A stretch of DNA of 64,000 nucleotides from NCBI RefSeq assembly GCF_036250735.1, contig NZ_CP109430.1, positions 3,906,001 to 3,970,000 of the forward strand, in the 5' to 3' direction. This DNA comes from Streptosporangium sp. NBC_01495 (GTDB taxonomy: Bacteria > Actinomycetota > Actinomycetes > Streptosporangiales > Streptosporangiaceae). Shown here piece by piece: positions 18,015-30,513 of the stretch. The notes beneath the pieces were generated by a model. The model was not told the origin of the DNA. It saw only the letters and a list, made by a program, of their open reading frames with translations, and searched no databases. Each line of letters starts with the position of its first letter. The stretch's first letter is position 1. The translations under genes were made by a program, and so were the position numbers.

Positions 18015-20900
18015 ATGTCCCCACGCCCTCGGCCGTGGGCCAGGCTGCTGACCGCAGCCCTGCTCATCACCACCGGCGCCGCGGCCACCGGCCCGGCGGC
18101 CCACGCGGCCCCCGGATCGACGGCCTCCGCGGCCTCCGGGTCGGCCACCGGCGCGGCGGCCCGCGCGATGGCCGACATCCCGGCCTCCGACTACCAGCAG
18201 GTCTCCCTCGCCACCGGCCCGAGCGAGCTCGGCGAGGCCATGTCGCTGACGGTGCTGCCCGACAGGTCGATCCTGCACACGGCGCGCGACGGCACGATCC
18301 GCCGTACGACCGCCGCCGGAGCCACCGCGACCGCCGGCAAGCTCGACGTCTACACGCACGACGAGGAGGGGCTGCAGGGCATCGCCATCGACCCTGCCTT
18401 CGCCACCAACCGCTACGTGTACCTGTACTACTCGCCGAAGCTGAACACCCCCGGCGGTGACGCGCCCACCAGCGGCAGCGCGGCGACCTTCGAGCAGTGG
18501 AAGGGACACCTGAACCTATCCAGGTTCACCCTCAAGGCCGACAACACCCTGGACCTGGCCAGCGAGAAGGTCGTCCTGCAGGTGCCCAACGACCGTGGCC
18601 AGTGCTGCCACGTGGGCGGTGACATCGACTTCGACGCGGCCGGGAACCTGTACCTGACCACGGGCGACGACACCAACCCGTTCGAGTCGAGCTCGTACAC
18701 CCCCATCGACGAGCGCACCGACCGCAACCCGCAGTTCGACGCGCAGCGCTCCTCGGGCAACACCAACGACCTGCGCGGCAAGGTGCTCCGCATCAAGCCG
18801 CAGGCCGACGGGACCTACACGATCCCCAGCGGCAACATGTTCGCTCCGGGCACGGCCAGGACCCGTCCCGAGATCTACGCGATGGGCTTCCGCAACCCGT
18901 TCCGCATGAGCGTCGACAAGGCCACCGGCATCGTCTACCTGGGCGACTACGGGCCGGACGCCGGCGGCGCCAACGCCACCCGCGGCCCCGGCGGCCAGGT
19001 GGAGTTCAACCGCATCACGGCCCCCGGCAACTACGGCTGGCCGTACTGCACCGGCACCAACACCACGGCCGAGACCTACAACGAGTACACCTTCCCGTCC
19101 GGACCGTCCCAGGCCAAGTACAACTGCGCCGGCGGCCCGACGAACAACTCGTTCCGCAACACGGGCCTGCCCACCCTGCCCGCGGCCAAGCCGAGCTGGA
19201 TCCGCTACGGCGGCGAGGCCGGTTCCCCGCCGGAGTTCGGCGGCGGCTCCGAGTCGCCGATGGGCGGCCCGGTCTACCGCTACGACGCGGCCCTGAACTC
19301 GAACATCAAGTTCCCCGCCTCGCTCAACGGCCGCTTCTTCGCCGCCGAGTACGGCCGCCGCTGGATCAAGGCCATCGAGGTCACCGCCTCCGGCGCGCCC
19401 GGCGTGATCGAGGCCTTCCCGTGGACCGGCACCCAGGTCATGGACCTGACCTTCGGCCCCGACGGCGCCCTGTACGTGCTCGACTACGGCACCGGCTCCG
19501 GCAACCAGACGCTGTTCCGCGTCGAGTACATCGGGGGCAGCAACCGCAACCCGATCGCCAAGGCCGCCGCGAACAGGACCTCCGGGGCCGCCCCGCTGGC
19601 CGTCACCTTCTCCTCGGCCGGCAGCTCCGACCCCGAGGGCGGCGCGCTGACCTACTCGTGGAACTTCGGCAACGGAGCCACCTCCACCGCGGCCAACCCC
19701 ACCTACACCTACACGGCCAACGGCACCTACACCGCGACGCTGACCGTGCGGGACTCGGGCGGGCTGACCGGCACGGCCAACGTGACCATCACGGTCGGTA
19801 ACACCGCGCCCACGGTGAACCTCGCCCAGCCCGTCAACGGGCAGCTGTTCTCCTTCGGCGACACGGTGCCCTTCCAGGTCAACGTGAGCGACCCCGAGGA
19901 CGGGACCATCGACTGCACCAAGGTCAAGGTCACCTACCTGCTGGGCCACGACAGCCACGCACACGAGATCACCAGCAAGAACGGCTGCTCGGGAACCATC
20001 GCGGTCCCGACCGACGGTGAGCACGACAGCGCCGCGAACATCTACGGTGTCTTCGTCGCCAGCTACACCGACAAGGGCGGCCTGACCACCGAGAACACCC
20101 GCACCCTGCAGCCTCGCCACCGTCAGGCCGAGCACTTCGGCGCCCAGTCCGGCATCCAGATCGCCGAGCACGGCCCCGCCGAGGGCGCCAAGACCGCCGG
20201 GTTCATCGACAACGGCGACTGGATCTCCTTCACGCCGTACGCGCTCGGCAACGCGACCTCCATCACCGCCCGCGTCGCCTCCGGCGGTGTCGGCGGAACG
20301 CTCGAGGTGAGGGCCGGGTCGGCCACCGGCACGCTGCTCGGTACGGCCACCGTGCCGGTCACCGGCGGCTGGGAGAACTTCCAGAACGTCTCGGCCAACC
20401 TGAGCAACGCGCCCTCGGGCACCACCACGCTGTTCCTCGTCTTCAAGGGGGTCACGGGTCAGGGCAACCTCTACGACCTGGACGCCTTCACCCTGAACAC
20501 CGGCGGCAGCGGCGGCACCAGCACGACGGTCGAGGGGGAGGCCTACACCTCCAACTTCGGCGTGCAGCCGGCCGGCCACGCCGGGGCGAGCGGCGGCACC
20601 ACCATGGGCTACATCGACAACGGTGACTGGGCCGGCTACACCACGCTGACCGCGCCGGGAGCGAAGACCTTCACCGCGCGCGTCTCCTCGGGCGGTCCCG
20701 GCGGCACCATCCAGGTCCGCGCGGGCTCACAGACCGGGACGGTGCTCGGCTCGGTGGCCGTGCCGAACACCGGCAGCTGGGACACCTTCCAGAACGTCAC
20801 CACCAACCTCACCGGGACGGGTTCAGGATCGATCTTCCTGACCTTCACCGGTGGTGCCGGCGCCCTGTTGGACGTCGACACCCTCACCATCACCAAGTAG
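18015..20900 (+). CDS. Secreted glucose/sorbosone dehydrogenase-like protein with PKD and two CBM6
   Basis: ATG 18015 follows AGGAAAGG. A signal peptide spans about residues 1-32. Residues about 55-505 form a PQQ-type sugar dehydrogenase beta-propeller (GLQGIAIDPAF, GGDIDFDAAGNLYLTTGDD, AMGFRNPFRMSVD, GNYGWPYC, MGGPVYRYD, GPDGALYVLDYG). A PKD domain follows at about 509-595, then a CARDB-like segment, then CBM6 modules at about 704-832 and 838-960. Relatives oxidise aldoses or act as non-enzymatic glycan-binding propellers; which applies here is not visible. The ThuA-CBM6 gene 66 bases downstream shares its last CBM6 almost exactly, so both probably act together at the same polysaccharide outside the cell. 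Confidence 0.88.
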   Translation: MSPRPRPWARLLTAALLITTGAAATGPAAHAAPGSTASAASGSATGAAARAMADIPASDYQQVSLATGPSELGEAMSLTVLPDRSILHTARDGTIRRTTAAGATATAGKLDVYTHDEEGLQGIAIDPAFATNRYVYLYYSPKLNTPGGDAPTSGSAATFEQWKGHLNLSRFTLKADNTLDLASEKVVLQVPNDRGQCCHVGGDIDFDAAGNLYLTTGDDTNPFESSSYTPIDERTDRNPQFDAQRSSGNTNDLRGKVLRIKPQADGTYTIPSGNMFAPGTARTRPEIYAMGFRNPFRMSVDKATGIVYLGDYGPDAGGANATRGPGGQVEFNRITAPGNYGWPYCTGTNTTAETYNEYTFPSGPSQAKYNCAGGPTNNSFRNTGLPTLPAAKPSWIRYGGEAGSPPEFGGGSESPMGGPVYRYDAALNSNIKFPASLNGRFFAAEYGRRWIKAIEVTASGAPGVIEAFPWTGTQVMDLTFGPDGALYVLDYGTGSGNQTLFRVEYIGGSNRNPIAKAAANRTSGAAPLAVTFSSAGSSDPEGGALTYSWNFGNGATSTAANPTYTYTANGTYTATLTVRDSGGLTGTANVTITVGNTAPTVNLAQPVNGQLFSFGDTVPFQVNVSDPEDGTIDCTKVKVTYLLGHDSHAHEITSKNGCSGTIAVPTDGEHDSAANIYGVFVASYTDKGGLTTENTRTLQPRHRQAEHFGAQSGIQIAEHGPAEGAKTAGFIDNGDWISFTPYALGNATSITARVASGGVGGTLEVRAGSATGTLLGTATVPVTGGWENFQNVSANLSNAPSGTTTLFLVFKGVTGQGNLYDLDAFTLNTGGSGGTSTTVEGEAYTSNFGVQPAGHAGASGGTTMGYIDNGDWAGYTTLTAPGAKTFTARVSSGGPGGTIQVRAGSQTGTVLGSVAVPNTGSWDTFQNVTTNLTGTGSGSIFLTFTGGAGALLDVDTLTITK

Positions 20901-20906
20901 TGACGA

Positions 20907-20942
20907 ATCCCCGGTGCGGCGGGAGACCGCCGCACCGGGGAT
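20907..20942 (+). terminator. Strong intercistronic hairpin
   Basis: A perfect 16-bp stem (20907-20922 with 20927-20942) and tetraloop occupy most of the 66-base gap between the dehydrogenase and ThuA genes. It has no T-run. It may terminate, or act as an attenuator or 3' stabiliser giving unequal expression of the two genes. Confidence 0.7.
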
Positions 20943-20966
20943 CCTCCCGCACACGAAAGGACAGCG

Positions 20967-22133
20967 ATGCGTAGTCTCATCGCACGCGGGCTGGCGACAG
21001 CCGCGGCGGCCACCATGGCGGCCGCGACCGTGCTCGTCCCGGCCGCGGCCCACGCCGCCGCCCCGTACGAGGTGCTGGTTTTCTCCAAGACGGCCGGATT
21101 CCGGCACGACTCCATCCCGACCGGCATCCAGGCCATCCGGGACCTGGGCACCGCCAACGGCTTCACCGTCACCGCGACCGAGGACGCGAACGCGTTCAAC
21201 GCGTCCAACCTGGCCACGTACGAGGCCGTGGTCTTCCTCAGCACCACCGGTGACGTCCTCAACGCCACCCAGCAGACCGCCTTCCAGAACTACGTCAACG
21301 GCGGCGGCGGTTACCTCGGCGTCCACGCGGCGGCCGACACCGAGTACGACTGGGCCTACTACGGCCAGCTCGTCGGCGCCTGGTTCAGCGGCCACCCCGC
21401 GATCCAGCAGGCCACCGTGAAGACCGAGGACAACACGCACCCGGCCACCTCGCACCTCGGCGCCACCTGGAGCCGCAGCGACGAGTGGTACAACTACCGC
21501 ACCAACCCCCGTTCCACCGCGCGCGTCCTGCAGTCTCTCGACGAGGGCACCTACAGCGGCGGCACCATGAACGGTGACCACCCCATCACCTGGTGCCACC
21601 CGCAGGGTTCTGGCCGCTCCTTCTACACGGGCCTGGGCCACACCATCCAGTCCTACGCGGAACCGGCCTTCCGCAGCCTGCTCCTCGGCGGCATCAGGTA
21701 CGCGGCGGGACAGGTCGCGGCCGACTGCAGCCCGAGGACCGGCGGTGGCGGTTCCACCACGGTCGAGGGGGAGGCCTACACCTCCAACTTCGGCGTGCAG
21801 CCGGCCGGCCACGGCACGGCCAGCGGCGGCAGGACGGTGGGCTACATCGACAACGGCGACTGGGCCGGGTACGCGTCGGTGAACGCCTCCGGGGCGAAGA
21901 CCTTCAGCGCCCGCGTCTCCTCGGCGGGTGCCGGCGGCACCATCCGGGTCCGCGCCGGTTCGCAGACCGGGACGGTGCTCGGCACGGTGACCGTGCCGAA
22001 CACCGGTAGCTGGGACACCTTCAGGACCATCTCCACCAACCTCACCGGGACGGGCTCGGGGCCGGTGTTCCTGACCTTCAGCGGCGGCTCGGGCTCGCTG
22101 TTCGACGTGGACACCTTCACCATCACCAGGTAG
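20967..22133 (+). CDS. Secreted ThuA-like protein with C-terminal CBM6
   Basis: ATG 20967 follows GAAAGG. The signal peptide covers about residues 1-31 (cleavage near AHAAAPYEV). Residues about 32-255 form a ThuA domain of the glutamine-amidotransferase-like fold (VLVFSKTAGFRHDSIPTGIQAIRDLG, VVFLSTTGDV, NGGGGYLGVHAAADTEYDW, WCHPQGSGRSFYTGLGH). The family is linked to trehalose and other disaccharide use and to 3-keto sugar metabolism. A CBM6 fills about 262-388. The gene follows the secreted sugar dehydrogenase, a frequent actinobacterial pairing. Its 3' end overlaps the convergent MarR reading frame by 11 bases. Confidence 0.88.
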   Translation: MRSLIARGLATAAAATMAAATVLVPAAAHAAAPYEVLVFSKTAGFRHDSIPTGIQAIRDLGTANGFTVTATEDANAFNASNLATYEAVVFLSTTGDVLNATQQTAFQNYVNGGGGYLGVHAAADTEYDWAYYGQLVGAWFSGHPAIQQATVKTEDNTHPATSHLGATWSRSDEWYNYRTNPRSTARVLQSLDEGTYSGGTMNGDHPITWCHPQGSGRSFYTGLGHTIQSYAEPAFRSLLLGGIRYAAGQVAADCSPRTGGGGSTTVEGEAYTSNFGVQPAGHGTASGGRTVGYIDNGDWAGYASVNASGAKTFSARVSSAGAGGTIRVRAGSQTGTVLGTVTVPNTGSWDTFRTISTNLTGTGSGPVFLTFSGGSGSLFDVDTFTITR

Positions 22134-22617
22134 TGCCCGGCGGTCGGCGAATGCCTCTCACGATCGTGATCAACCTGATCCGGTTGCTCGCGGAAGTGGT
22201 CGTACTCGCCGACCGCCCCCGGCGGGACGCCGGAGCCGCGCTCCTCGCGGCGCGCGGTCTCCGGCACCGCCTCCCGCCCGCGGGAGTGATCTCGACGAGG
22301 GCGCGCCGCCGGTCGCGCTCGTCGGTCGCGCGCTCCACGTATCCGGCCCGGTGCAGCCCCTCGACCGTCCGGCTCATCGTCTGGTCGGTCACCCGGCACA
22401 GCGTCGCGAGCTCGCGCTGCGCCAGCCGGCCCTCGACGACGTGGTGCAGGGCGATCAGGCCCGCGTGCGTGAGGCCGTGCGCCGTGAGGAAGTCGTGGAA
22501 GCGGCCCTCGACCATGCGGGCGGCCACCGACAGCAGCCGGCCCGTGGGCCAGGAACGGATGTCCGCGCGCATCGCCTGCGGATCCGGAGCGACTCGGTGC
22601 TCATCTCCCTCGGCCAC
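22123..22617 (-). CDS. MarR family regulator, C-terminal frame suspect
   Basis: The first 115 residues are a good MarR winged helix (AQRELATLCRVTDQTMSRTVEGLHRAGYVERATDERDRRRALVEITPAG). After that the annotated frame turns into Arg/Ser-rich sequence, while the next minus-strand frame from about 22278 reads REAVPETARREERGSGVPPG, the charged dimerisation helix expected for the family. The original frame looks sensible again near 22190 (RIRLITIVRG). Two compensating frame changes about 90 bases apart, real or from sequencing, would explain this. The gene stands alone, convergent with the ThuA gene. Its target is unknown. Confidence 0.7.
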   Translation of the reverse strand: MAEGDEHRVAPDPQAMRADIRSWPTGRLLSVAARMVEGRFHDFLTAHGLTHAGLIALHHVVEGRLAQRELATLCRVTDQTMSRTVEGLHRAGYVERATDERDRRRALVEITPAGGRRCRRPRAARSAAPASRRGRSASTTTSASNRIRLITIVRGIRRPPGTTW

Positions 22618-22708
22618 TCGCCCATTGTCCCAGACGCGAAGGCCGCGGAACTCCTGGACATGACACCGCGCCCGCCCCTCCGGGCGGACGCGGCGGGCAT
22701 GGGGCCGT

Positions 22709-23749
22709 CTAGGCGACGACGCCGGTCCAGAAGGACTCGGCCTTCCGGTAGACCTGGCACAATTCGGTGTCGAAGTACGGTGAGACGCCGGTGTCGTACC
22801 GGCCGTCGCCGTCGGTGTCGGAAACGCTGATCGTGACGCCGTTGAGATAGCCGACGCGGCTGTCGCTCGTGTAGCCGGTCAGCCACGAGGAACCGAGGGA
22901 GCCCTCACCGGTGAACGGGGAGTCCACGCCGACGGGCCGGTCCGTGGGGAGGCCGGTGACCTCCATCGCGGACGTCGGTCCGGTCGACCGTTCGAGGGTC
23001 TCGCCCGTGTAGGGCCGGTCGCCGTCGGGGTGGGGACCGGCGGGGTAGCCGAAGACGTCGGCCGCGGGCGTGAGCGGCTGGTTGAACGTGATCCCCTGAG
23101 CGCCGACGTTCTCGGCCAGCATCCCGACATTGGTCAGCACGTCCGGAGAAGGGGAGGCGACACCGCGGTACACGTTGACGAAGGCGAGGTCGCGGTCGTA
23201 GTCCCGGATGTCGTCGAAGTCCTGGTGCACGAAGCTCGCCTTCCCGACGTACAGGCCGTACGGGGCCGTGCCCTCGGAGTAGGCGGGGACGAAGACCCAC
23301 TTGTCGAGCGGACCGGCCGGGGCCTCGGTGTCCAGCAGGCAGTGACCCGCCGTCGCGACGATGTTCCGGTACTTCGAGTACACGGACGTGCCGGTGCACC
23401 AGTGCGGCTGGAGGTCGCCGCCGATGAAGAACACCTTGCCCAAGGTCGTGGGCATCGCCCCTTCCGGCGAGGCCGGTCCCTCCAGGGGTGGGAGGGAGAA
23501 CTGGGGACCGGCCGGGACGATGTCCGTGGACAGGCGTTCCCCGCCGGCCGCCGTCCGCACGGCGTACGGTGTGGCGTTCCTCAGGTTGGCGGCCCCGTCG
23601 GCGAACCAGAACCTCGCGACCTCCTGAGCCTCCGGCGCGGTGGGGGCCAGCCGGACCATCACCACGTTCGCGGCCTGTGCCGGTGCGACGACGACGGTGG
23701 AACCCAACACGCTCAGACCGACACCCAACACGATCAGTGCACGTCTCAA
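22709..23749 (-). CDS. Secreted trypsin-like serine protease
   Basis: The likely start is TTG at 23747-23749, seven bases after GGGAG and immediately before the signal peptide RRALIVLGVGLSVLGSTVVVAPAQA; the open frame extends 122 codons further but as unlikely protein. The 346-residue product has the His in IVATAGHCLLD, the Asp in DYDRDLAFVNV and the Ser in EGSLGSSWL where V8/trypsin-like relatives have GxSGGPW. The serine loop is slightly unusual but keeps G-S-x-G-S-S-W. A calcium-loop-like DTDGDGRYDTG occurs near the C terminus. It probably hydrolyses proteins outside the cell. No regulator adjoins it. Confidence 0.85.
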   Translation of the reverse strand: MRRALIVLGVGLSVLGSTVVVAPAQAANVVMVRLAPTAPEAQEVARFWFADGAANLRNATPYAVRTAAGGERLSTDIVPAGPQFSLPPLEGPASPEGAMPTTLGKVFFIGGDLQPHWCTGTSVYSKYRNIVATAGHCLLDTEAPAGPLDKWVFVPAYSEGTAPYGLYVGKASFVHQDFDDIRDYDRDLAFVNVYRGVASPSPDVLTNVGMLAENVGAQGITFNQPLTPAADVFGYPAGPHPDGDRPYTGETLERSTGPTSAMEVTGLPTDRPVGVDSPFTGEGSLGSSWLTGYTSDSRVGYLNGVTISVSDTDGDGRYDTGVSPYFDTELCQVYRKAESFWTGVVA

Positions 23750-23956
23750 GCTTGATCTCCCATCCAGGCATGGGCGTCTTCGCGCCCTGTTCGGTGTGGA
23801 GAGCCGACCGGTCGACCCGGCCGGCGAACAGCAAGATCGTAACCTCGGGCAAGGCCCTGTTTCCATGAGTTTTAGATCACATGTTCGATACGGGAGGCGA
23901 GGGTCTGGCCGCCGCCGGGCTGCCCGAGCGCCAGCCGCACCCTTCTCCTGGGGATC

Positions 23957-24259
23957 GTGGCCAGCGCGGTTCTCACCGGGCTGGTGTGGCTGCTGGGCCA
24001 GCGGCTGCAGGGCGTCCGGCTGCTGCCCGACCAGGGCGCCTCCTGGTACTACTGGAAGCTGCCGGAACCCACCGCCTGGACTCGTGCCTCCGCGTGGCTC
24101 GGCTACGCGGCCCACCAGCTCGCAGCCTGGGGGTCGCGTCGGCGGCGGGTGACGGCGGCGACGGTGAAGCCGACGGTGGTGGCGATGGTGACGCGGCCCC
24201 GGCGTCGGCGGGGCTCCGGCCCGCCGTACCGAGATCGTGAGACTTTTCTAGACTTATGA
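23957..24259 (+). CDS. Possible small membrane protein or gene fragment
   Basis: The frame is open from 23876 and reads [20 protein letters not shown] followed by [38 protein letters not shown]. The hydrophobic helix and the aromatic, Pro-containing segment look like real protein, but no start codon with a ribosome site precedes the helix. GTG 23957 falls inside it and ATG 23881 is in another frame. It may be a 5'-damaged gene or a frameshifted one. I do not recognise the family. Confidence 0.3.
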   Translation: MASAVLTGLVWLLGQRLQGVRLLPDQGASWYYWKLPEPTAWTRASAWLGYAAHQLAAWGSRRRRVTAATVKPTVVAMVTRPRRRRGSGPPYRDRETFLDL

Positions 24260-24266
24260 CCGATGT

Positions 24267-24296
24267 TTGGCGTCTTGTTACCGCGCTCGGTATTCT
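24267..24296 (+). promoter_or_regulatory. Promoter of the metH transcript
   Basis: TTGGCG (24267-24272) and TATTCT (24291-24296) are separated by 18 bases and place the transcript start just before the riboswitch at about 24304. Confidence 0.6.
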
Positions 24297-24305
24297 TGAT
24301 CCCAA

Positions 24306-24375
24306 GGCCGAGAGGCGCTGCGACGGACCCAGGTCCGCCACGCTCGGTCTGGATCTTTCGGTAAGGGCGCCTCCC
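24306..24375 (+). ncRNA. S-adenosylhomocysteine (SAH) riboswitch
   Basis: The leader matches the SAH riboswitch pattern: P1 pairs GAGGCGC (24312-24318) with GCGCCTC (24367-24373); the conserved GCTGCGACGG leads into P2 (24324-24328 with 24333-24337); GCCA and GCTCGG follow (24337-24347), and CCGAG before P1 can pair with CTCGG as the pseudoknot. SAH riboswitches are known to switch on SAH-recycling and methionine-cycle genes, here metH. The 3' strand of P1 overlaps CCTCCC (24370-24375), which can instead pair with GGGAGG (24381-24386), the metH ribosome site. Ligand-stabilised P1 would thus free translation. Confidence 0.8.
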
Positions 24376-24393
24376 ACGACGGGAGGTGGACCG

Positions 24394-28092
<3,699 letters not shown>

Positions 28093-28256
28093 TCCGAACC
28101 GTCGGCCGGTGCCGTGGGGCGTTTAGGGCCCCGGCTGACAGGGACGGGATTCACCTCGCTGACCCAGGGGCTGACCGCGTTCCTGCGGAGGGAGGAACGA
28201 CCAAGGAGAAAATGCCTTCCCGGGGCTAGACTCTCCGCCGAGGAGCGGAGGAGCGG

Positions 28257-28863
28257 ATGGAGCCCGGCAGCAAGCGCTGGATTGAGGTCGCGCCCTCCGA
28301 GCACACCCATGAGCGGGGCGGTCTCGCCGCGATCCGGGCCAGGCTCGATGACGCTGTCGTCCCAGGAGCGGGGGTTCGTCACGCTCGGTGTGAACTACCG
28401 CTACTACCTCGACGCCATCCCCGCGCTGGGCGCCCGTTTCGATGTCGAGACGCTCGACGTCACCGCCGAGCTGCTCACCGCGATGCGGACGACCGCCGAC
28501 GCACTCGGCGTGGACTGGTCCCTGGTGCTCCGCTCCGATCGCCCCGGCGCGGCCCCGCAGGACGCCGCGAACCTGCGACGGCTCGTCGCCCTCGCGGCGG
28601 CCGGGCTGGAGGAACGGCTGACCACCCAAACGGAGCCGCTGCTGGTCGTCGAGGCGGCGCCGCTGGCCCGCTACGACCGGCTGGCCGTGCTGGAACAACT
28701 GGCGGACAAGGCGACCGCCCGGCCCGCGGCCTGATGGCTGCTGCTGCCGGTCGAGCGGGGCGGCGCACCGCACATCGAGGACCGGCCCGCCCCCGGCATC
28801 CTCAGCGCACTGAAGATCCCCACAAAGTGGATCGAGACGCACCGCCGTTCCAGGGCGTCGTAG
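28257..28863 (+). pseudogene. pglW: Collapsed PglW-like (BREX type 2 kinase) relic
   Basis: A good ribosome site (GGAGG) precedes ATG 28257, whose first 30 codons (SKRWIEVAPSEHTHERGGLAAIRARL) match the start of NERD-containing PglW-type kinases. At about 28346 the sequence jumps frame into a different protein segment (SSQERGFVTLGVNYRYYLDAIPALGARFDVETLDVTAELL), which reads like the C terminus of the same kind of large protein. That segment is cut by TGA at 28732-28734 and continues in frame to TAG at 28861-28863. A large internal deletion plus a nonsense codon is the simplest explanation. With the PglX gene 9 kb away, PglW is the best identification, though another NERD kinase or helicase is possible. 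Confidence 0.55.
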
Positions 28864-28899
28864 TCATCGGATCCCTGGCAAGCGGTTTGTCAGCGAGGC

Positions 28900-30171
28900 T
28901 CAGCTCGGAGGCGCGAGCCTTTCAACGAGCGAGGTAAGCGTCTCCGCGACGTGCCGACGCCGGACCAGGTCCACGGCCTCCTCCCAGGAGGCGGGCAGTG
29001 CTGGCAGCTGACCCTGGAACACGCTGAAAAGGGGCTCCAGTGTGACGCGATCTGAACCTTCCTGAATGCTCGGTTCGAGCATCCGGGTGATCGCGTCGCG
29101 GAGTAGGGTCGCCGCTTTGGTGACCGGTTCCCAACGACCATCCTGACGGAACCGGGTGATGACGGCCACGCTTGCCGGGTCGTCGGTGCGGGTCGGCGCG
29201 CGGCGGCCGAGTTCCTGGATGGTGCGAAGCGTGCCGTACAGCGACTGGTCGCTGACGGCGGTGACGAAGATTCGTTGGACGCGTGGGTCGAGCAGGATGG
29301 GAGCCGCGAGTTCGCTGCTGCCCGTACTCAGGTCGATCAGGACCGTCCGTGCTCCGAGCCGGTCGGCGAGTGCGGCGAGCGACTCGGTCAGGTAGTAGAT
29401 CGACCGCTCCGGGGTCAGCAGGTCGGTGGGTTCGAGCCGTGGTGGGGCGATGTCCCGCAGCGAGCGCCGGGCGGGCATCACGATCACGTTGTCGATCATC
29501 TGGTTCGGCAGATAGGCCGCGCCTAGTTTCACCGCGTCGTCAGGACGGCCGTCCTCGGAGGAGTGGAGCAGTGCGAGGAAGTCCTCATAGCCGAAGTCGA
29601 CGCGTCTGCTGTGTGCGCTGAACATCCAGGTGATTCCCGGCGCCTCCAGATCGGCGTCGACGAGCAGCACTCGATCGCCGCGCCGGGCTATGGCGTCGGC
29701 GAGAGCCACTCCGTGGAGGGTCCGTCCCGCTCCGCCCTTGAATGAGTGCATCGCCGCGATCCGCACGTTGCCCGGGAACGGCGACTCCGGGTGGGGGAGT
29801 GGTTCCCCGAGGCCGCGGACGATGTGTCGCTCCCTCCAGCGGGGCTCACGTCGGGGTGGTTCGAGCGTCCGCTGACGCACCGAAAGCGGGAGCAGCCTGG
29901 CGGAAGGTTGTCCGGGAACGTCGTCAAGCCGGAGAACGGTCTCTCCTTCATGTGACGTCGTCGATCCCACCTCGAACTTGTCGCCCAACCAAGACAGGGC
30001 TTCTTGAGGTGAAGCCTGAGGAGAGATCCTCATTTCGAGGCCGTCCCAGAAGGCGTCGCACTCATGGAGCCAGTCCGGCCACTGCTTGTCGGCTGCCAGA
30101 GTTGCGAGATGGGCGTCCACATCGACCCAGGTGTAGATGTGCTCGGGGGCCTTGATCTCTTGCTCGGGCAT
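28900..30171 (-). CDS. ParA/MinD-like ATPase of the accessory island
   Basis: Start ATG 30169-30171 gives 423 residues; further upstream the frame is unlike protein. An N-terminal region of about 135 residues (HIYTWVDVDAHLATLAADKQ...) of unknown role precedes a deviant Walker A, FKGGAGRT at 144-151, followed by VLLVDADLEAPG (A' motif) and VLIDLSTG. KGGAGRT ATPases of this sort are common beside actinobacterial signalling and conflict genes rather than chromosome-segregation loci; no ParB or centromere-like repeats are present. The gene converges on the PglW relic (36 bases apart) and its upstream region contains the left end of a transposon-like element. Its partner is unknown. Confidence 0.8.
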   Translation of the reverse strand: MPEQEIKAPEHIYTWVDVDAHLATLAADKQWPDWLHECDAFWDGLEMRISPQASPQEALSWLGDKFEVGSTTSHEGETVLRLDDVPGQPSARLLPLSVRQRTLEPPRREPRWRERHIVRGLGEPLPHPESPFPGNVRIAAMHSFKGGAGRTLHGVALADAIARRGDRVLLVDADLEAPGITWMFSAHSRRVDFGYEDFLALLHSSEDGRPDDAVKLGAAYLPNQMIDNVIVMPARRSLRDIAPPRLEPTDLLTPERSIYYLTESLAALADRLGARTVLIDLSTGSSELAAPILLDPRVQRIFVTAVSDQSLYGTLRTIQELGRRAPTRTDDPASVAVITRFRQDGRWEPVTKAATLLRDAITRMLEPSIQEGSDRVTLEPLFSVFQGQLPALPASWEEAVDLVRRRHVAETLTSLVERLAPPS

Positions 30172-30375
30172 GATCACGCTCTCAATATGGGCACAACGTT
30201 GGTCAGTAGACACCGGCGCCGGGGCCTTCGATCTCCGGGTGTCGAAGGTTCCTGTGGATCGGGCCGACTGCCGATCTGAAGCGGTGAGTCCACGGCAGCG
30301 CAGCCTCGGGCTGGGGAAATAGAGAGGGCGCGGTCCGAGGATCGTGCCCTCGGGGGCATGAGGCCCCGGATAAGT
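30172..30375. other. Gap between ATPase gene and the inverted-repeat element
   Basis: No gene is supported. It must contain the promoter of the minus-strand ATPase gene. The last eight bases (30368-30375, GGATAAGT) are the left copy of the target duplication of the adjoining element. Confidence 0.5.
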
Positions 30376-30414
30376 GGCTCTTCGCAGTTGAGGGTGTAGC
30401 CGCGGGGCGTGCGG
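30376..30414 (+). repeat. Left terminal inverted repeat
   Basis: 39 bases, exact reverse complement of 31831-31869. Confidence 0.95.
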
Positions 30415-30513
30415 CGATCGCCGAGCTGGGTCGAGCCCGTCGAGGCATACCCAGCGGGAGAAACTCACTTGTCCAGTCCAACCCGAGAGCCCAACACGGC
30501 TGACGGCCGGCGC

